From positions 186,001-250,000 of the forward strand of contig BGKB01000039.1 in the NCBI GenBank assembly GCA_003116975.1: a stretch of DNA of 64,000 nucleotides, read 5' to 3'. Under the pieces are notes generated by a model. It made no database searches and was not told the DNA's origin. It was given only the letters and a program-made list of their open reading frames with translations. Each line of letters begins with the position of its first letter. Within the stretch, counting starts at the first letter, position 1. This DNA comes from Aurantiochytrium sp. KH105 (lineage: Eukaryota > Sar > Bigyra > Thraustochytrida > Thraustochytriidae). The translations under genes and the position numbers were made by a program. Shown here piece after piece: positions 28,279 through 38,457 of this stretch.

Positions 28279-30810
28279 ATGGCGGAGGCCGCCGACGAGG
28301 TGAGCAGCCGACTCTCGCTGGTGCTGCTCAAGGAGGTCGCGGTGGCCAAGAAGACCAAGGAGGCCAAGGCCAAGATGGCAGCAGCTAAAGAGGGCGGAGC
28401 TGCCGCCAAGAGCAAAAAGCTCAAGGGGAACAACAAGGAAAAGGCGAACAACAGTGCCAAGCTCGACCGCCCCCTGGTCGCGCCCGCGTGCCCCGCGCAG
28501 GCGGACGAGGCCGTACGGAACGAGAAGTTCTACCTCACAACCGCCATCAACTACACGAACGGCGACCCGCACATGGGCCATGCCTACGAGGCCGCCACCT
28601 GCGACGTGATCGCGCGCTACCACCGCACGTATGGACGCGACGTCTTCTTCCTCACAGGCTCCGACGAGCATGGCCAAAAGGTCGAGCAGAGCGCCATCAA
28701 GAACAACGTCACGCCGCAGGCTATCGCAGACAAGTACTCTGCGCAGTTCCAGGCGCTCAATGCCAAGCTTAACGTGAGCAACGACTTTTATGTGCGAACG
28801 ACCATGCCCCATCATGGCGACTTTTGCCGCGCACTGTGGACGCGCGTCCGTGAAAAGGGCGACGTTTACCTCAAGGATTACGTCGGATGGTACAATGTTC
28901 ACGAGGAAAAGTACGTCACCGACAAGGAGGCCGAGGAGGCAGACTACAAGGACGAGCACGGGCGCCCGTTTGAGAAAAAGTCTGAAGAGTCGTACTTCTT
29001 CCGTATGTCCAAGTACCAGGACGCCCTCATCAAGATGATCAAGGAGGATAATCCCCTCTTTGTGCAGCCCGAGTCCCGCCGCCGCGAGGTGCTCTCTTTC
29101 CTTGAGTCCCAGGAACTTCAGGACCTCTGCATCTCTCGCACCGTCTGCCAGTGGGGCGTCAAGTGCCCGGAGGACCCGGAATACAAGGGTGACAAGAGTC
29201 ATGTCATGTACGTTTGGTTCGACGCGCTCTCCAACTACATGTCCGGTATCAATTGTCTTGGCTGTGCCGACGACCCGAACAACCTCGCGCGATTCTGGCC
29301 AGCCAACGTCCACGTCATTGGCAAGGACATTACCCGTTTTCACTGCGTCATTTGGCCTGCCATGCTCATGTCCGCCGAGATCCCGCTTCCCGTGACCGTC
29401 TTTGGTCATGGCTTCGTGCAGGCAGAGGGTGGCGTCAAGATGGGCAAGTCGCTCGGAAACGCCGTTGATCCCATTGAGCTCCTCAAACTGTACCCTGCCG
29501 ACGCGCTGCGCTTCTACATGGCGCGCGCCACGCCGTACGGCGAGGATCTTTCCTTTTCAGAAAAGACCCTTTGCCTCGAGCACAATGCCGCGCTCAAGGA
29601 CGGTCTTGGCAACCTCGTGCACCGCGCCACCTCGCTGTGCAAGTCGTACTGCGACGCCAAGATTCCCAGCGAGGCTCCGGCGCAAATGGACGGCACGCTT
29701 CCCTTTGATGTGGCCGAGCTCCGCGACATCTTTGAGATCGCCTTTTCTCTCCGTCCTGCCGAGGCTGCCCCCGGCGCCGAGGAGCGCCATCCGGCCTCGG
29801 CCGAGATGATCCAGAACCTTCGCGGCGGCGCGGGCCTGCAGCTGCGCGCGGCGGGCGAGGCCGTTCTCGCGGCCATCTCCTCGCTCAACAACTACCTTCA
29901 GCGCCTGGAGCCCTGGAAGATCAAGGGCAAGGATGAAGAGGCCATGAAGACCAAGCGCAGTATTGTGCGCGGCGCCCTCGAGGGCATTTACGCCGTGGCG
30001 CATTTTCTCGCGCCCTTTTGCCCGATGGCCACCCAGGAGGTCTTTCACAAACTTGGCGTGCAGCCCACCGCGTTGCCCTGCCTTAGCACCTCGTTCGACA
30101 ACCTTCCGCCTGGAACGCTCACGTACGTGGGCCCCATTCTCTTTGACGAACTGGCCCCGGGCGTGGGCGTCGTGCAGCCGGGCGGAGACAAGAAGAAGTC
30201 TTCTGATGCCCAAGCCGAGATGAAGGCTAACAAGGCCAAGAAGGCCGCCGGCAAGGCCGCGGCGCAGGCCAAGGCCAAGAAGGAGGCGCAGCAGGTAGTC
30301 AATGATGGACCCGAGGTCACCAAGATTGAGTTTCGCGTTGGAAAGATTGTCAAGGTCTGGGAACACGAGGACTCGGACAAGATCTTTTGTGAGGAGATCG
30401 ACGTCGGCGAGGATGCGCCGCGCCAGATTGGCTCTGGCTTGCGCAAGTACTACCAGCTGTCTGACTTGCAGGACCGCATGGTGGTTGTCTGCTGCAACCT
30501 CAAGCCGCGTCCTCTTGCGGGCTTCATGTCGCACGGCATGGTAATTTGCGCTACGGGGGCTGACAAGGTGGAGATCCTCGATCCTCCTGCGGGCTCGAAG
30601 ATTGGTGAGCGCGTTGGCCTCAAGGGCATGGATCCGAACGAGCACGCCCCAGAGACGGCCAACAAGGTCGCGCGCAAGAAGATCTTCGAGGCTGTCGCCA
30701 AGAAGCTCAAGACCAACGATGCCTGTGTCGCCTCCTGGGATGGCACTGAGCTTGCGACTTCTGCGGGCCCCTGCACTGTGCCTTCGCTCGCGAACGCCCA
30801 GCTTTCCTAA
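28279..30810 (+). CDS. MARS1: Methionyl-tRNA synthetase with C-terminal EMAPII-like tRNA-binding domain
   Basis: 843 residues from the ATG at 28279 (GAGGATGGCGG). A Lys/Ala-rich extension (1-75) precedes the class I catalytic domain: FYLTTAINYTNGDPHMGHAYE carries the HIGH-type motif as HMGH (near 98), FFLTGSDEHGQK the next conserved block, and VKMGKSLGN is the KMSKS loop (near 388). The anticodon-binding helical domain follows, with a small insert at 490-520. A Lys/Ala-rich linker leads to a tRNA-binding OB-fold (about 676-835): IEFRVGKIVKVWEHEDSDKI and GMVICAT, as in Arc1p/EMAPII and the C-termini of bacterial and some eukaryotic MetRS. No mitochondrial presequence is evident, so a cytosolic enzyme is likely. 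It charges tRNA-Met for initiation and elongation. Confidence 0.96.
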   Translation: MAEAADEVSSRLSLVLLKEVAVAKKTKEAKAKMAAAKEGGAAAKSKKLKGNNKEKANNSAKLDRPLVAPACPAQADEAVRNEKFYLTTAINYTNGDPHMGHAYEAATCDVIARYHRTYGRDVFFLTGSDEHGQKVEQSAIKNNVTPQAIADKYSAQFQALNAKLNVSNDFYVRTTMPHHGDFCRALWTRVREKGDVYLKDYVGWYNVHEEKYVTDKEAEEADYKDEHGRPFEKKSEESYFFRMSKYQDALIKMIKEDNPLFVQPESRRREVLSFLESQELQDLCISRTVCQWGVKCPEDPEYKGDKSHVMYVWFDALSNYMSGINCLGCADDPNNLARFWPANVHVIGKDITRFHCVIWPAMLMSAEIPLPVTVFGHGFVQAEGGVKMGKSLGNAVDPIELLKLYPADALRFYMARATPYGEDLSFSEKTLCLEHNAALKDGLGNLVHRATSLCKSYCDAKIPSEAPAQMDGTLPFDVAELRDIFEIAFSLRPAEAAPGAEERHPASAEMIQNLRGGAGLQLRAAGEAVLAAISSLNNYLQRLEPWKIKGKDEEAMKTKRSIVRGALEGIYAVAHFLAPFCPMATQEVFHKLGVQPTALPCLSTSFDNLPPGTLTYVGPILFDELAPGVGVVQPGGDKKKSSDAQAEMKANKAKKAAGKAAAQAKAKKEAQQVVNDGPEVTKIEFRVGKIVKVWEHEDSDKIFCEEIDVGEDAPRQIGSGLRKYYQLSDLQDRMVVVCCNLKPRPLAGFMSHGMVICATGADKVEILDPPAGSKIGERVGLKGMDPNEHAPETANKVARKKIFEAVAKKLKTNDACVASWDGTELATSAGPCTVPSLANAQLS

Positions 30811-30995
30811 TCGAAATTCATGAACCAACGATTGCCTGTCTTTTCTTTTCTTCTGGCCAAAACGTCAGCTTGCACCTTTTGTTGTTGTTGAAATTTATTC
30901 TTGTGCTTATTTCTCTCGATTGCATCAAATGATGCCTCTCTCCGGTCAATACTTTTCGAAAAAATCTTGTTAATGTACAAAGTAGAGCTCTTTCT

Positions 30996-31928
30996 TCATA
31001 ATCCGCCGAAAATGTCATCAATGTCGTCTGCCTTTTTCTCCTTCTTCTTCGTCTTTGTCTTCATTGTCGTCGTCGTCTTCTTCTTCTTCTTCTTCTTCTT
31101 GAGTGTTTTTACATCGTCCGTCTTCTTTATCTTTTCCAAGTTATCCTTTGCTGGTGCCGTATTGATATGTCCGGTCTCCTCACCGTCGCCTTGTTGGCTC
31201 TCCTCTCGAAGTGCGGCAACTTTAGCGTCTGACTTTGGAGGTTTACTTGTGGCCGGCGTTGATGTGGATTGCATGGATTCTCCTGGCAGCTCTGGCGGCA
31301 CGTTTGCTGCAGCCTTGATCCCTTTAGCTAGTTTTCGTTTTTTGGTTGCAACCGGTGAACTTGATTGCTCGAGCGGCTTCTTGGCGTTCCCGCGTGAGAT
31401 GATCATGCCAAAATCGTCGTCTTCATCCATGTCGTCGAGAGCATTGGAATGCTTCGAGCTCGACTTTTGCGTTTGCCGACCCTCTTTGTAGCGACGGGCA
31501 AAATCCTCTTCGCGCTTTTTGCGCGCTTCGACCTTGGCCAAGGCCTTCACGATGGCCTCGTACGCGGGCCTGGCCTCGTCCACGAATTTAACAAGTTGCG
31601 CGCAATTAGCGAGGAGCACCGTGGCAATCGGGATGAAGCGACCTCGCGAAAGCATCCACGAGAGTTCCGCTGCGGCGTCAAAGAGCAGTCTCTGGACAAC
31701 GTCAAGCTCCTGCAGCGCAGCGCTGGCCGACCCATCGCCGCTGTATTTGGCAGCGTCCTTCCCCCTGTTGTTTTTGTTGTTGTTGTTGGTGGTGGTGCTG
31801 GCCGGCGGTGGCGGCAGCGCCCGAAGTCTACGCTCGGCGCCGCGCAGACGCTGATAGTACCCGGTGCAGCCGTGCTGCGAGCGGGTCGAGAACAGCACGC
31901 GCCGCAAGACCTTGAGCTCGTCGTCCAT
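30996..31928 (-). CDS. RNase MRP subunit RMP1/NEPRO-like nucleolar protein
   Basis: 310 residues if started at the ATG at 31926-31928 (MDDELKVLRRVLF); an in-frame ATG at 32114 would leave only 6 bases to the divergent neighbour, so I prefer the shorter form. The N-terminal 180 residues are helical: a 'VLFSTRSQHGCTGYYQRLRGAERRL' block, then 'LLFDAAAELSWMLSRGRFIPIATVLLANCAQLVKFV'. That order (a short helix with Gln-His, then a hydrophobic helix with RFIPIA-x-VLLA) is what I know from fungal RMP1 and animal NEPRO. The rest is low-complexity, with a long Lys/Thr run from a CTT tract (about 31030-31110), and ends DDIDDIFGGL, a terminus common in nucleolar RMP1-like proteins. The family assignment is moderate. 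Confidence 0.55.
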   Translation of the reverse strand: MDDELKVLRRVLFSTRSQHGCTGYYQRLRGAERRLRALPPPPASTTTNNNNKNNRGKDAAKYSGDGSASAALQELDVVQRLLFDAAAELSWMLSRGRFIPIATVLLANCAQLVKFVDEARPAYEAIVKALAKVEARKKREEDFARRYKEGRQTQKSSSKHSNALDDMDEDDDFGMIISRGNAKKPLEQSSSPVATKKRKLAKGIKAAANVPPELPGESMQSTSTPATSKPPKSDAKVAALREESQQGDGEETGHINTAPAKDNLEKIKKTDDVKTLKKKKKKKKTTTTMKTKTKKKEKKADDIDDIFGGL

Positions 31929-32120
31929 CGCGCCTGCGAGCAAAGCCGAGGTCACGGCTCGCGTCGCAGAAATCAGACCTCGAAGATTTGAGGTTTTGTT
32001 TTTGCAAGCGAGAGCAACTTGAAGCAAGTCCTCAACTCGGCGTGGCGGGGCAAGGCCGGGCTGGGCAGGGCTTTCACTGCAGACAAGAGGGGAGAGCTTG
32101 CGGGCCGCGTGCATGCGGCG

Positions 32121-32948
32121 ATGGCAATGCGTAGGGCACGCTTGGGCGCCGTCCTGTGGCCATGTATAGGCCTCGTATTTCTACTGGTTCTGGCACGGGT
32201 CGTCGTCTGTACGAAGGCGATCTCGTCACAGGAGAGCTCGACCTGCAGTGCGGGAACCGCAGAGCTGCAAGGTTCGCGTCAAGGTTGCGCGAAAGGAGAT
32301 GAAGAACTCTGTCACGACATTTCACGCGTATGCGGTGTAGTTGCGTTGTTTAATCCAGCTGGCTACGCTTCTCGAATGGAAAACTATCGCAAGTTCCGCG
32401 CAAGATCAAAAGCCCAAGGTCTCTGGCTCTTGGTCGTGCACGTGGACATGAATAAAGCCGAGACGCTGATGGAGATTGACGCAGATGCTGTCATCCATCT
32501 CGTGGCGGACGGCCGCCACGTTATGTGGCAAAAGGAACGTCTTTTAAATATTGGTCTGGCGCACTTGCCCATAGGAGAGTGCTCGACCGTCGTGTGGCCC
32601 GACGCAGACATGCTTTTTGTGAATGAGAATTGGGTGCAAGAGACGCACGATTTGATTCAAAGTGGGGCTCAGGTCGTGCAACCTTTTCAGTACGCGCTTC
32701 GCCTTTCACGGGGCGTGGACTGGTTGGACCCATCCTCGAAGCGCGTGTCACTGTCCAAGGACGAGGGCGTAAGGACACCGGGCTTTGCATTTTCGGTCCA
32801 GCGTGGAGCGGAGCGAAATGAAGAGACTCGAAAAGCTGTGCTCGACTCGCAGCAGAAACATGGCTATACAGGTTTCGCTTGGGCGGCCTCACGCGCAGCA
32901 CTCGAGGACATGGGTGGTCTCTTTGACGTGGCCATTGTAGGCGGCGGT
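32121..32948 (+). CDS. Type II membrane glycosyltransferase-like protein, exon 1
   Basis: I chose the ATG at 32121 (MAMRRARLG); the frame upstream starts only at TTG. A single hydrophobic helix at about 11-30 (VLWPCIGLVFLLVLARVVV) after basic residues predicts a type II anchor with a lumenal domain. The domain reads like a nucleotide-sugar transferase: VVALFNPAGYASRMENYRKF, then WLLVVHVDMNKAETLM, and WPDADMLFVNENW, where the D-x-D of PDADML would bind metal and sugar nucleotide. The protein continues in exon 2 with GGGDALMAHAFANH. It gives 417 residues in total. I cannot name the CAZy family or donor. The gene starts 192 bases from the divergent RMP1-like gene. Confidence 0.65.
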
Positions 32949-33047
32949 GTACGTTTAGATTTGATTTATTGAGACTTGAAAGAATCGAAGCGACCAGATT
33001 AACTGACGTGAAATTGTGCATGACGTGTGCCATTCGATGAAGTGCAG
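32949..33047 (+). other. Intron (GT-AG, 99 bases)
   Basis: The donor is GGT|GTACGT and the acceptor GAAGTGCAG|GAC. Splicing in phase 0 joins VGGG to DALMAHAF, a motif typical of this enzyme type, whereas reading through meets a stop at 32970-32972. Confidence 0.85.
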
Positions 33048-33473
33048 GACGCTCTTATGGCGCATGCTTTTGCCAATCATGTGGCCAACGAAAGTTGGGA
33101 GCCATACTATTATGCGCGACGTCTTTCAAAGAGATGGTTGCCGCTCGCCAAAAACTTTCATGCTTGGGCCGAGCGCGCAGCATATGCGACGCAGGGCAAG
33201 CTAGGATGGGTTTCGGGGACCGCCTTGCACTTGTGGCACGGGTCAAAAGAGGGTCGGCAATATGGGTCGCGATTCGATATTTTGCACAAGGGAACATCGA
33301 GCTTTGATCCTGATGTGCATCTCGAACGCAGCGAGTGCGCTGTTGTAAACAGCACTGTGGAAGTCATTCTGGAAAAGTGTTTTCTCTGGCAATGGCGCGA
33401 TGGCAATTCAGACGCCGCACGTATGCGTCGCGACGTACGTCGCATGTTTCAGCTGCGCGAGGAGGATGGCTAG
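33048..33473 (+). CDS. Type II membrane glycosyltransferase-like protein, exon 2
   Basis: 142 codons including the TAG at 33471-33473, in phase with exon 1. It encodes DALMAHAFANH, a WLPLAKNFHAWAERAAY helix, and ALHLWHGSKEGRQYGSRFDIL, a His-rich C-terminal motif common in retaining nucleotide-sugar transferases, then a conserved Cys-containing tail ending LREEDG. Confidence 0.7.
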   Translation, partial: DALMAHAFANHVANESWEPYYYARRLSKRWLPLAKNFHAWAERAAYATQGKLGWVSGTALHLWHGSKEGRQYGSRFDILHKGTSSFDPDVHLERSECAVVNSTVEVILEKCFLWQWRDGNSDAARMRRDVRRMFQLREEDG

Positions 33474-34062
33474 CTTGATTCGAGCTCTTTACGCTCTTTG
33501 TTTAGCGTCAGCTGAATATTTAACGATTCCGACATGTCGCCTGGTTCTTTCTTTCCAAGATGGATGCCAGCTGGGCCTGCTGGGTCGGCTCGGCTCCTGT
33601 CCGTGTGTCCTTGTCCCATCCGCAAAGGTCACTTGTAGGTGTGGGGGTTAAAGAAAATGAAGTAAAAAGGAAAAGACAGAAGAGTCAGAAGAGACAGAAA
33701 GAGACAGCCTCCGCGCCTGGCCTAGCAGTGGTGGCAGGCAGAAAATGTTGACAAAGATGACAAACGAATTTTGAATATGTGTGTTGTGTATATCAGGTGC
33801 AGAGGTCCCCCAGCAAGAGGGGTTCAGGGTTGCGGCGAGAGCTCGCATGATGATGATGATGATGAAGAAGAAGAAGACAAAAAAAGAAAAACAAAAGAAA
33901 GGAAGAAGGATGAGGAGAAGAGTCTCGCTCGCCCCCGCTCGCGCCCAGCGAGGAAGGTCGATAAGTTGCGACACTGCTGCTTCAGGTGTTTGTCCCTTTC
34001 TTTTTTCTTGTTTCTCTCTCCCTCGATCTGGTCATCGTCCAGGGACAGTCGCGGGTGCGCCG
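33474..34062. other. Convergent intergenic region with GAT/GAA microsatellites
   Basis: 589 bases between the transferase and MYB stops. A GAT run and a GAA run lie at about 33845-33880. No gene is supported. Confidence 0.6.
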
Positions 34063-35850
34063 CTAATGCAGGAAGGGGTCATGCGCTGGCACGTGCGGCG
34101 GTTGCTGGACGTGAGCGAGGTCATGCGCGTGCTGAGGGGGCGCGCCGGCAGAGGGGGCCACGGAGTGACGGGTCACGGACACGGGGTCGGATTCGAGGCC
34201 CAAGAGACCAAAGAGGTTCGCAGAGTCGTCTTCGAGACTCGTCCGCGGGCGCTTCTGTGAGGCAAGCATCTGCAAGGCGTAGTTCTCGACCTCTTGCATA
34301 GAGTCGAAGGTACGCAACCGAGAGGTGCGCTGTGCTGTGGGTGGCGGGACCGCCATTTGCTGCTGCTCTGGCACAGAGAGATGGAGAGGCTCGTCATGCG
34401 GAAGGGGGCCCTGGACGTCTTGCGCGGGGTCAAGCTGGGCATGGAGATGCATGTGGGGCTCGTGTTGGGGCTGCTGCGTTCGCAAGGGCTGGCTCGCGAC
34501 AAAGTCGTCCTCTGGGGCAGATGCGCCGGCGCTGTCGATAAGCTTGGTAATGGCATCTTGAATGCGCGGCTGAGTCCACGAGGCACGTCCGACGTGATTG
34601 TTGTTGGTAGCGCTGTTGGTGTCCATGAGTGGGCCCGGCTCGCTCGAGTCGAGAGCGTGGCGTGGCAGATTCGTAAGCTCGTTGAGATCGACAGCGGACG
34701 CGTCGGAGAAGGGCGCGACGGTGGCAGCACTGTTGCTACGAGAGAGGGAGAAGATGCGCGCAAGGGAAGGAGGCGGAGGCGGGGCCGTGCTCACGAGGCT
34801 TGAGTGTGCTGGCGCCCCCATATGAGGTGCGATATCCGAAGCCTCGAGGCCTGTTGAAGTGGAGAGGGGGCCATCCAGCTGGCTTGCATCCGCCGCAATG
34901 CGGGGCAAAGACATGTGCGGGGCGAGTGTAAGAGAGCTGGGGTTGATGCTGAGAGGCTGGACTGTGGTCATGCGTGCGCGAGGGAGAACAGTTCTCGAGC
35001 GGCGGGAAGGCTGCACAAGACCGAGGCCCTGAAGCTGCTTGAAGCGTGTCATGACGGCGTTCTTTGTGCGAGAGCCTTGAAAGGGCTCGGCGACCAGAGC
35101 CCATTGGCTTCCGTGCGTTTGATACTGCTTGATGAGGGTTGCGTCCTCCTCTTTGGACCACTCGCGACGACGCGCACGCTGGATGCTGCGGAAGCGCGTC
35201 TTGACAGCGTGCTCGGTGCGACCGGGGAGCAGGCGAGCAATGTGGGCCCAGCAATTGCCCTGTGATGCTTGAGTGGAGAGAAGAATGGAGTCCTCTTGCG
35301 CGGTCCACGATCCCTTGTTGATGCTGGGGTCAAGGTTGGAGCACCAGCGCTCGCGGCACTGCTTGACGCTGCGCCCGGGGATGTTTTCGGCAATGAGAAC
35401 CCAGTCGACGCGGCGAGCGAGGCCGGAGAGGCCGTTCATGTCGCCGCCGGAGCCGACAGAGTCTGTGTCCATGTCTGTGTGCATCGAGTCGCAGGAGTCC
35501 GACTGGGTAAGGCGGATACTGGCCAGGCTTTGCTCGACGAGACGGCGAAGGAGATGGTCTTCCTCTGGGCTCCAGGGGCCCTTGAGAAGGCCGGGCTTGA
35601 GCACCTTGTTCCATCGCTGAAGGCACTGTGTGTGGCTTCGCGAGGGAACGTAGGCTGCGATGGTTTTCCAGTGGCGGGCACCAAAGCGGCTGACGGCGGC
35701 GCGAAGGAGCTCGTCTTCGTCGGCGCTCCAATGTCTGGGGCATGAGGGCTTGAGCTTGCGCTGCACAAGCTCCTCCATCTTTGCGTTGTGGCCCATTTTT
35801 GTCTTGATATCCCGAGTTCTGGTTTTGGCGCTCGGTTTGCGCGGCGCCAT
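34063..35850 (-). CDS. Four-repeat MYB transcription factor with an insertion in repeat 2
   Basis: 595 residues from the ATG at 35848-35850 (MAPRKPSAKTRTRD). Four MYB repeats are visible: R1 at 39-86 (Trp41, 61, 80), R2 at 91-174 (Trp93, 150, 169), R3 at 179-223 (Trp182, 201, Phe220) and R4 at 229-272 (Trp231, 250, Phe270). In R2 the first two Trp are 57 residues apart instead of about 20; a Ser/Asp/Met/Gly-rich insert fills 108-148. Recognition helices such as GRSVKQCRERWCSNL and GRTEHAVKTRF match R2R3-type DNA-binding MYBs. The rest (275-595) is disordered, Ser/Pro/His/Gln-rich, as expected for an activation region. It would be nuclear; the target is unknown. Homology to animal c-MYB or CDC5/REB1-like proteins is not decided. 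Confidence 0.88.
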   Translation of the reverse strand: MAPRKPSAKTRTRDIKTKMGHNAKMEELVQRKLKPSCPRHWSADEDELLRAAVSRFGARHWKTIAAYVPSRSHTQCLQRWNKVLKPGLLKGPWSPEEDHLLRRLVEQSLASIRLTQSDSCDSMHTDMDTDSVGSGGDMNGLSGLARRVDWVLIAENIPGRSVKQCRERWCSNLDPSINKGSWTAQEDSILLSTQASQGNCWAHIARLLPGRTEHAVKTRFRSIQRARRREWSKEEDATLIKQYQTHGSQWALVAEPFQGSRTKNAVMTRFKQLQGLGLVQPSRRSRTVLPRARMTTVQPLSINPSSLTLAPHMSLPRIAADASQLDGPLSTSTGLEASDIAPHMGAPAHSSLVSTAPPPPPSLARIFSLSRSNSAATVAPFSDASAVDLNELTNLPRHALDSSEPGPLMDTNSATNNNHVGRASWTQPRIQDAITKLIDSAGASAPEDDFVASQPLRTQQPQHEPHMHLHAQLDPAQDVQGPLPHDEPLHLSVPEQQQMAVPPPTAQRTSRLRTFDSMQEVENYALQMLASQKRPRTSLEDDSANLFGLLGLESDPVSVTRHSVAPSAGAPPQHAHDLAHVQQPPHVPAHDPFLH

Positions 35851-37106
35851 CTTTTTGTCCTTGGTTTTTGTTGGTTGTTGGTATTAATGCCTTAGGATCG
35901 GATGGCCTTTCTTGTGCTTGCTTGACCTAGTTTACTAGGTCTTGGGCCTGCCTGTTGGCCGTGGGTCGATATGGTTCGCAGCGTAGGGAAGTGAACGGAA
36001 GGTAGGATGGAACAGGGGGCCGGAAAAGCCGATGTGTGCAGCAGAATGACTTGGCTTCAACTCACTCGGCTCGGCTTGCGACCGTCTGAGGACACGTGCT
36101 TGCTTGTGACGGACGATGCACCCTGCGTCGGCAGGTGAAGCGAGTGAGTAAGCAGGCAAGCAGGCAAACGGACGAACGAACGGACGTACAGGCTGCGAGG
36201 GTCTTTTGCGCTGAAGCGCAGTGTTAGCGGCGCTTGCCAAACCCGCGAGCGTGTTCTTGAGGCGTCCTGTTGCGTCGCACCTCTTTTCACGCACAATCCG
36301 CAATGTCTTGACCGTGGAGAGGCGACGTGCGGGCTCTATTCTTTGCAGACGGGTAGGTGTTGTCGGCCAGGCCAAATCTCTGGTGCGGTCCGGACCCTCG
36401 TGAATTGGCTTGTTCTTCTTCCTTTCGTCGCTTTCGATGCGCGCGATTGTCTCTCGGAATGCCGGGGCCGCGGGGAGGGTCTGGCTAGGACTTGAGGAAT
36501 TGGCTGACTCTCGGTCTTGGGCTGCAGCAGCGGATCAAGCAATCGATTGACGATTCAATCAATCCTTGGCAGCGCAGGGCAGAGCAAAGCAGAAGCTCGT
36601 TTGCTTGCTTCCTTGCTTAATTGCTTGGTCTGTTCTGTTCTGATTTGATTTTTACTCTCGAGGTCTGTCGTTTGGTTTCTATTCGAACTTTTTCCGCGCG
36701 TGGAGAGGGGCTCGCCGCGTCGTCGTCGTCGTCGTCACTTGCCTTGGTGCTTTGTGCTTTGCTGAAAATTCCTCCGACACTCGGCACGTGTCCGCGGAAG
36801 AGGACTCGCTCGTGTCTGTTGTAATACCCTTTTTTTTTCGTGCTAGTCCAACTGCTTCTGCTTCTCTCACTGCTCCCCACGATGCTTGCTAGCTAGCTGG
36901 ATAGGTATGTATACCTCGCTAGGTATGGCGTGAGGGAAAAGCTTTTGCGCCGACCCTTTCAAAGGCAGGCGCGGACGGGCCTTGCTCTGTAGCTTTGGCT
37001 ATTGCTTGCTTGCTTTCTTTCTTTCTTTCCCACTTGCTCTTTTGCGACGAACTGGCCGACCCTTTCGTGCTTTCAGGCCGCGCGAGCTCGGACCTGAACT
37101 CGGAGG

Positions 37107-37137
37107 CCGGGGTGGTTGGGTGGGTGGGTGGGTGGGT
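37107..37137 (+). repeat. G-run tract (GTGG/GGGT)n with quadruplex potential
   Basis: At least five GGG runs separated by single T bases, (GGGT)n, preceded by GGGG. This is the classic short-loop G-quadruplex pattern. Confidence 0.6.
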
Positions 37138-38417
37138 AAGTTTAGTTTTGCTCGAGGCCGGGCGGGATCGCTTGGCGCGATCGATCTGTTGGAGGATCCG
37201 CGCGAAGGGTCGAGAAAGGCTCGCTCGCTCCCTCACTCACCGGTCAGAACCTGCTTGCTTGCTTTGTTGGTTCTTTGGGCCCTCCCTCCCTTCCTCTCGT
37301 TGGCCTGCTGCGACGCCTCCGTTCGCTTTGCGCAGCCGGGCACGTGCACAATTTGCGAGCGCGGCTGGCTCGGCTCCTCGGCCTCCGAGGAATACCGGCC
37401 CGGCGCTCTCTCGGCTCTCGTCCGCGAGGAGCGGAGTGGGTGGGGGAGTGCGTGAGTGCGTGCGTGAAAAGAAAAAAGAAACGAATGAGCGAAGGGGTGG
37501 AAAAACAACGAAAGCAGCGGCGGTCCGAACCAAGCCAACCAGGAGAGGCTCGATCCGCGCCTTCGTTGGCTTCAACCGCGTGGCGGCTTCCGTTCGCTCG
37601 GATTGCTCGCCTCACGGATGCTGGCTGGCTGGCTGGCTGGCTGGCTGCTTGCTCGACCCAACTCGCCGCGAAGGTTTGGCGCGAGCCGAGCCGAAATGAG
37701 CCGTTCAGGCCCGGGTCAAAAGACCCTGACAGTGGAGCAAAACTCTTGAAGCAGAAGCAGAGCAGAGCAGGCGGCAGGCCCTCCTCCTCCTCCTCGCAGG
37801 TGAAAGCGCTTTGCTCAGCTGCGGCGCCGGGGAGCGACGCCCGGGGTGCGACGCCTCTCTCTCCTCTCGCCGCTTCCGCCGTTCGCCTCGCCTCGCGTCG
37901 GCCGGACGCGCGGGGTTGATTGCCGGAATGAATGCAGGAATGAATGCTCCTGAAAAATCGACGATCGATCGCGAGAGCTCTTTCCCTTTCTCTCTCGCGG
38001 TCGCGGCGCGAACAATGTGGCGCCTCGACGCCGCGGCCTCGTCTCGCCCTGCTCGCGGACGGACGGCGCGGCCGAAACGCTCGCTCGCTCGCACGTGCGT
38101 ACGGACGGGCGGCTCCGCGCGACGGCGAATCCCTCGAGCGTCCGTCCCGGCGCAAGGAGCAAGCAAGCTCTTTCTCTGCGCTGCGCCGCGACGGCGCGTA
38201 ACGGAGCCCGGGAGACGGAGAGCTTGCTCTCTCTCTCTCGCTCGCTCGCTCCTCCGCTCGCTCGAGGCGCTGTCTCGCGCTTCCGTCGCGTCTCGCTCCG
38301 CGGCGGCCTCGCGCTTTCCAAGTCTGCTCGGCGCTGCGCGCGGCTGGATGCGCGTAGGAGCGAATGAATGAAGGAATGGATGAATGCCGCCCGTTCAAAT
38401 CGATCGTTCAAATCGCG

Positions 38418-38453
38418 CGATCGATCGATCGATTCGAATCGATCGATCGATCG
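38418..38453. repeat. Perfect 36-bp palindrome built of CGAT units
   Basis: The sequence is symmetric about TTCGAA at 38433-38438, with GATCGATC arms on both sides. I checked every pair from C38418/G38453 inward. Confidence 0.9.
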
Positions 38454-38457
38454 TTCA

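Noticed and set aside
27778..29409. 543-codon frame antisense to MetRS
   Set aside because: It mirrors the strongly biased third codon positions of MetRS and has no recognisable domain.
32019..32120. N-terminal extension of the glycosyltransferase-like gene
   Set aside because: It begins at TTG. The ATG at 32121 directly precedes a good membrane anchor.
37244..38398. 384-codon Arg/Ala/Ser-rich minus frame
   Set aside because: It spans palindromes and simple repeats, overlaps open frames on the other strand, and shows no domain or normal residue balance.
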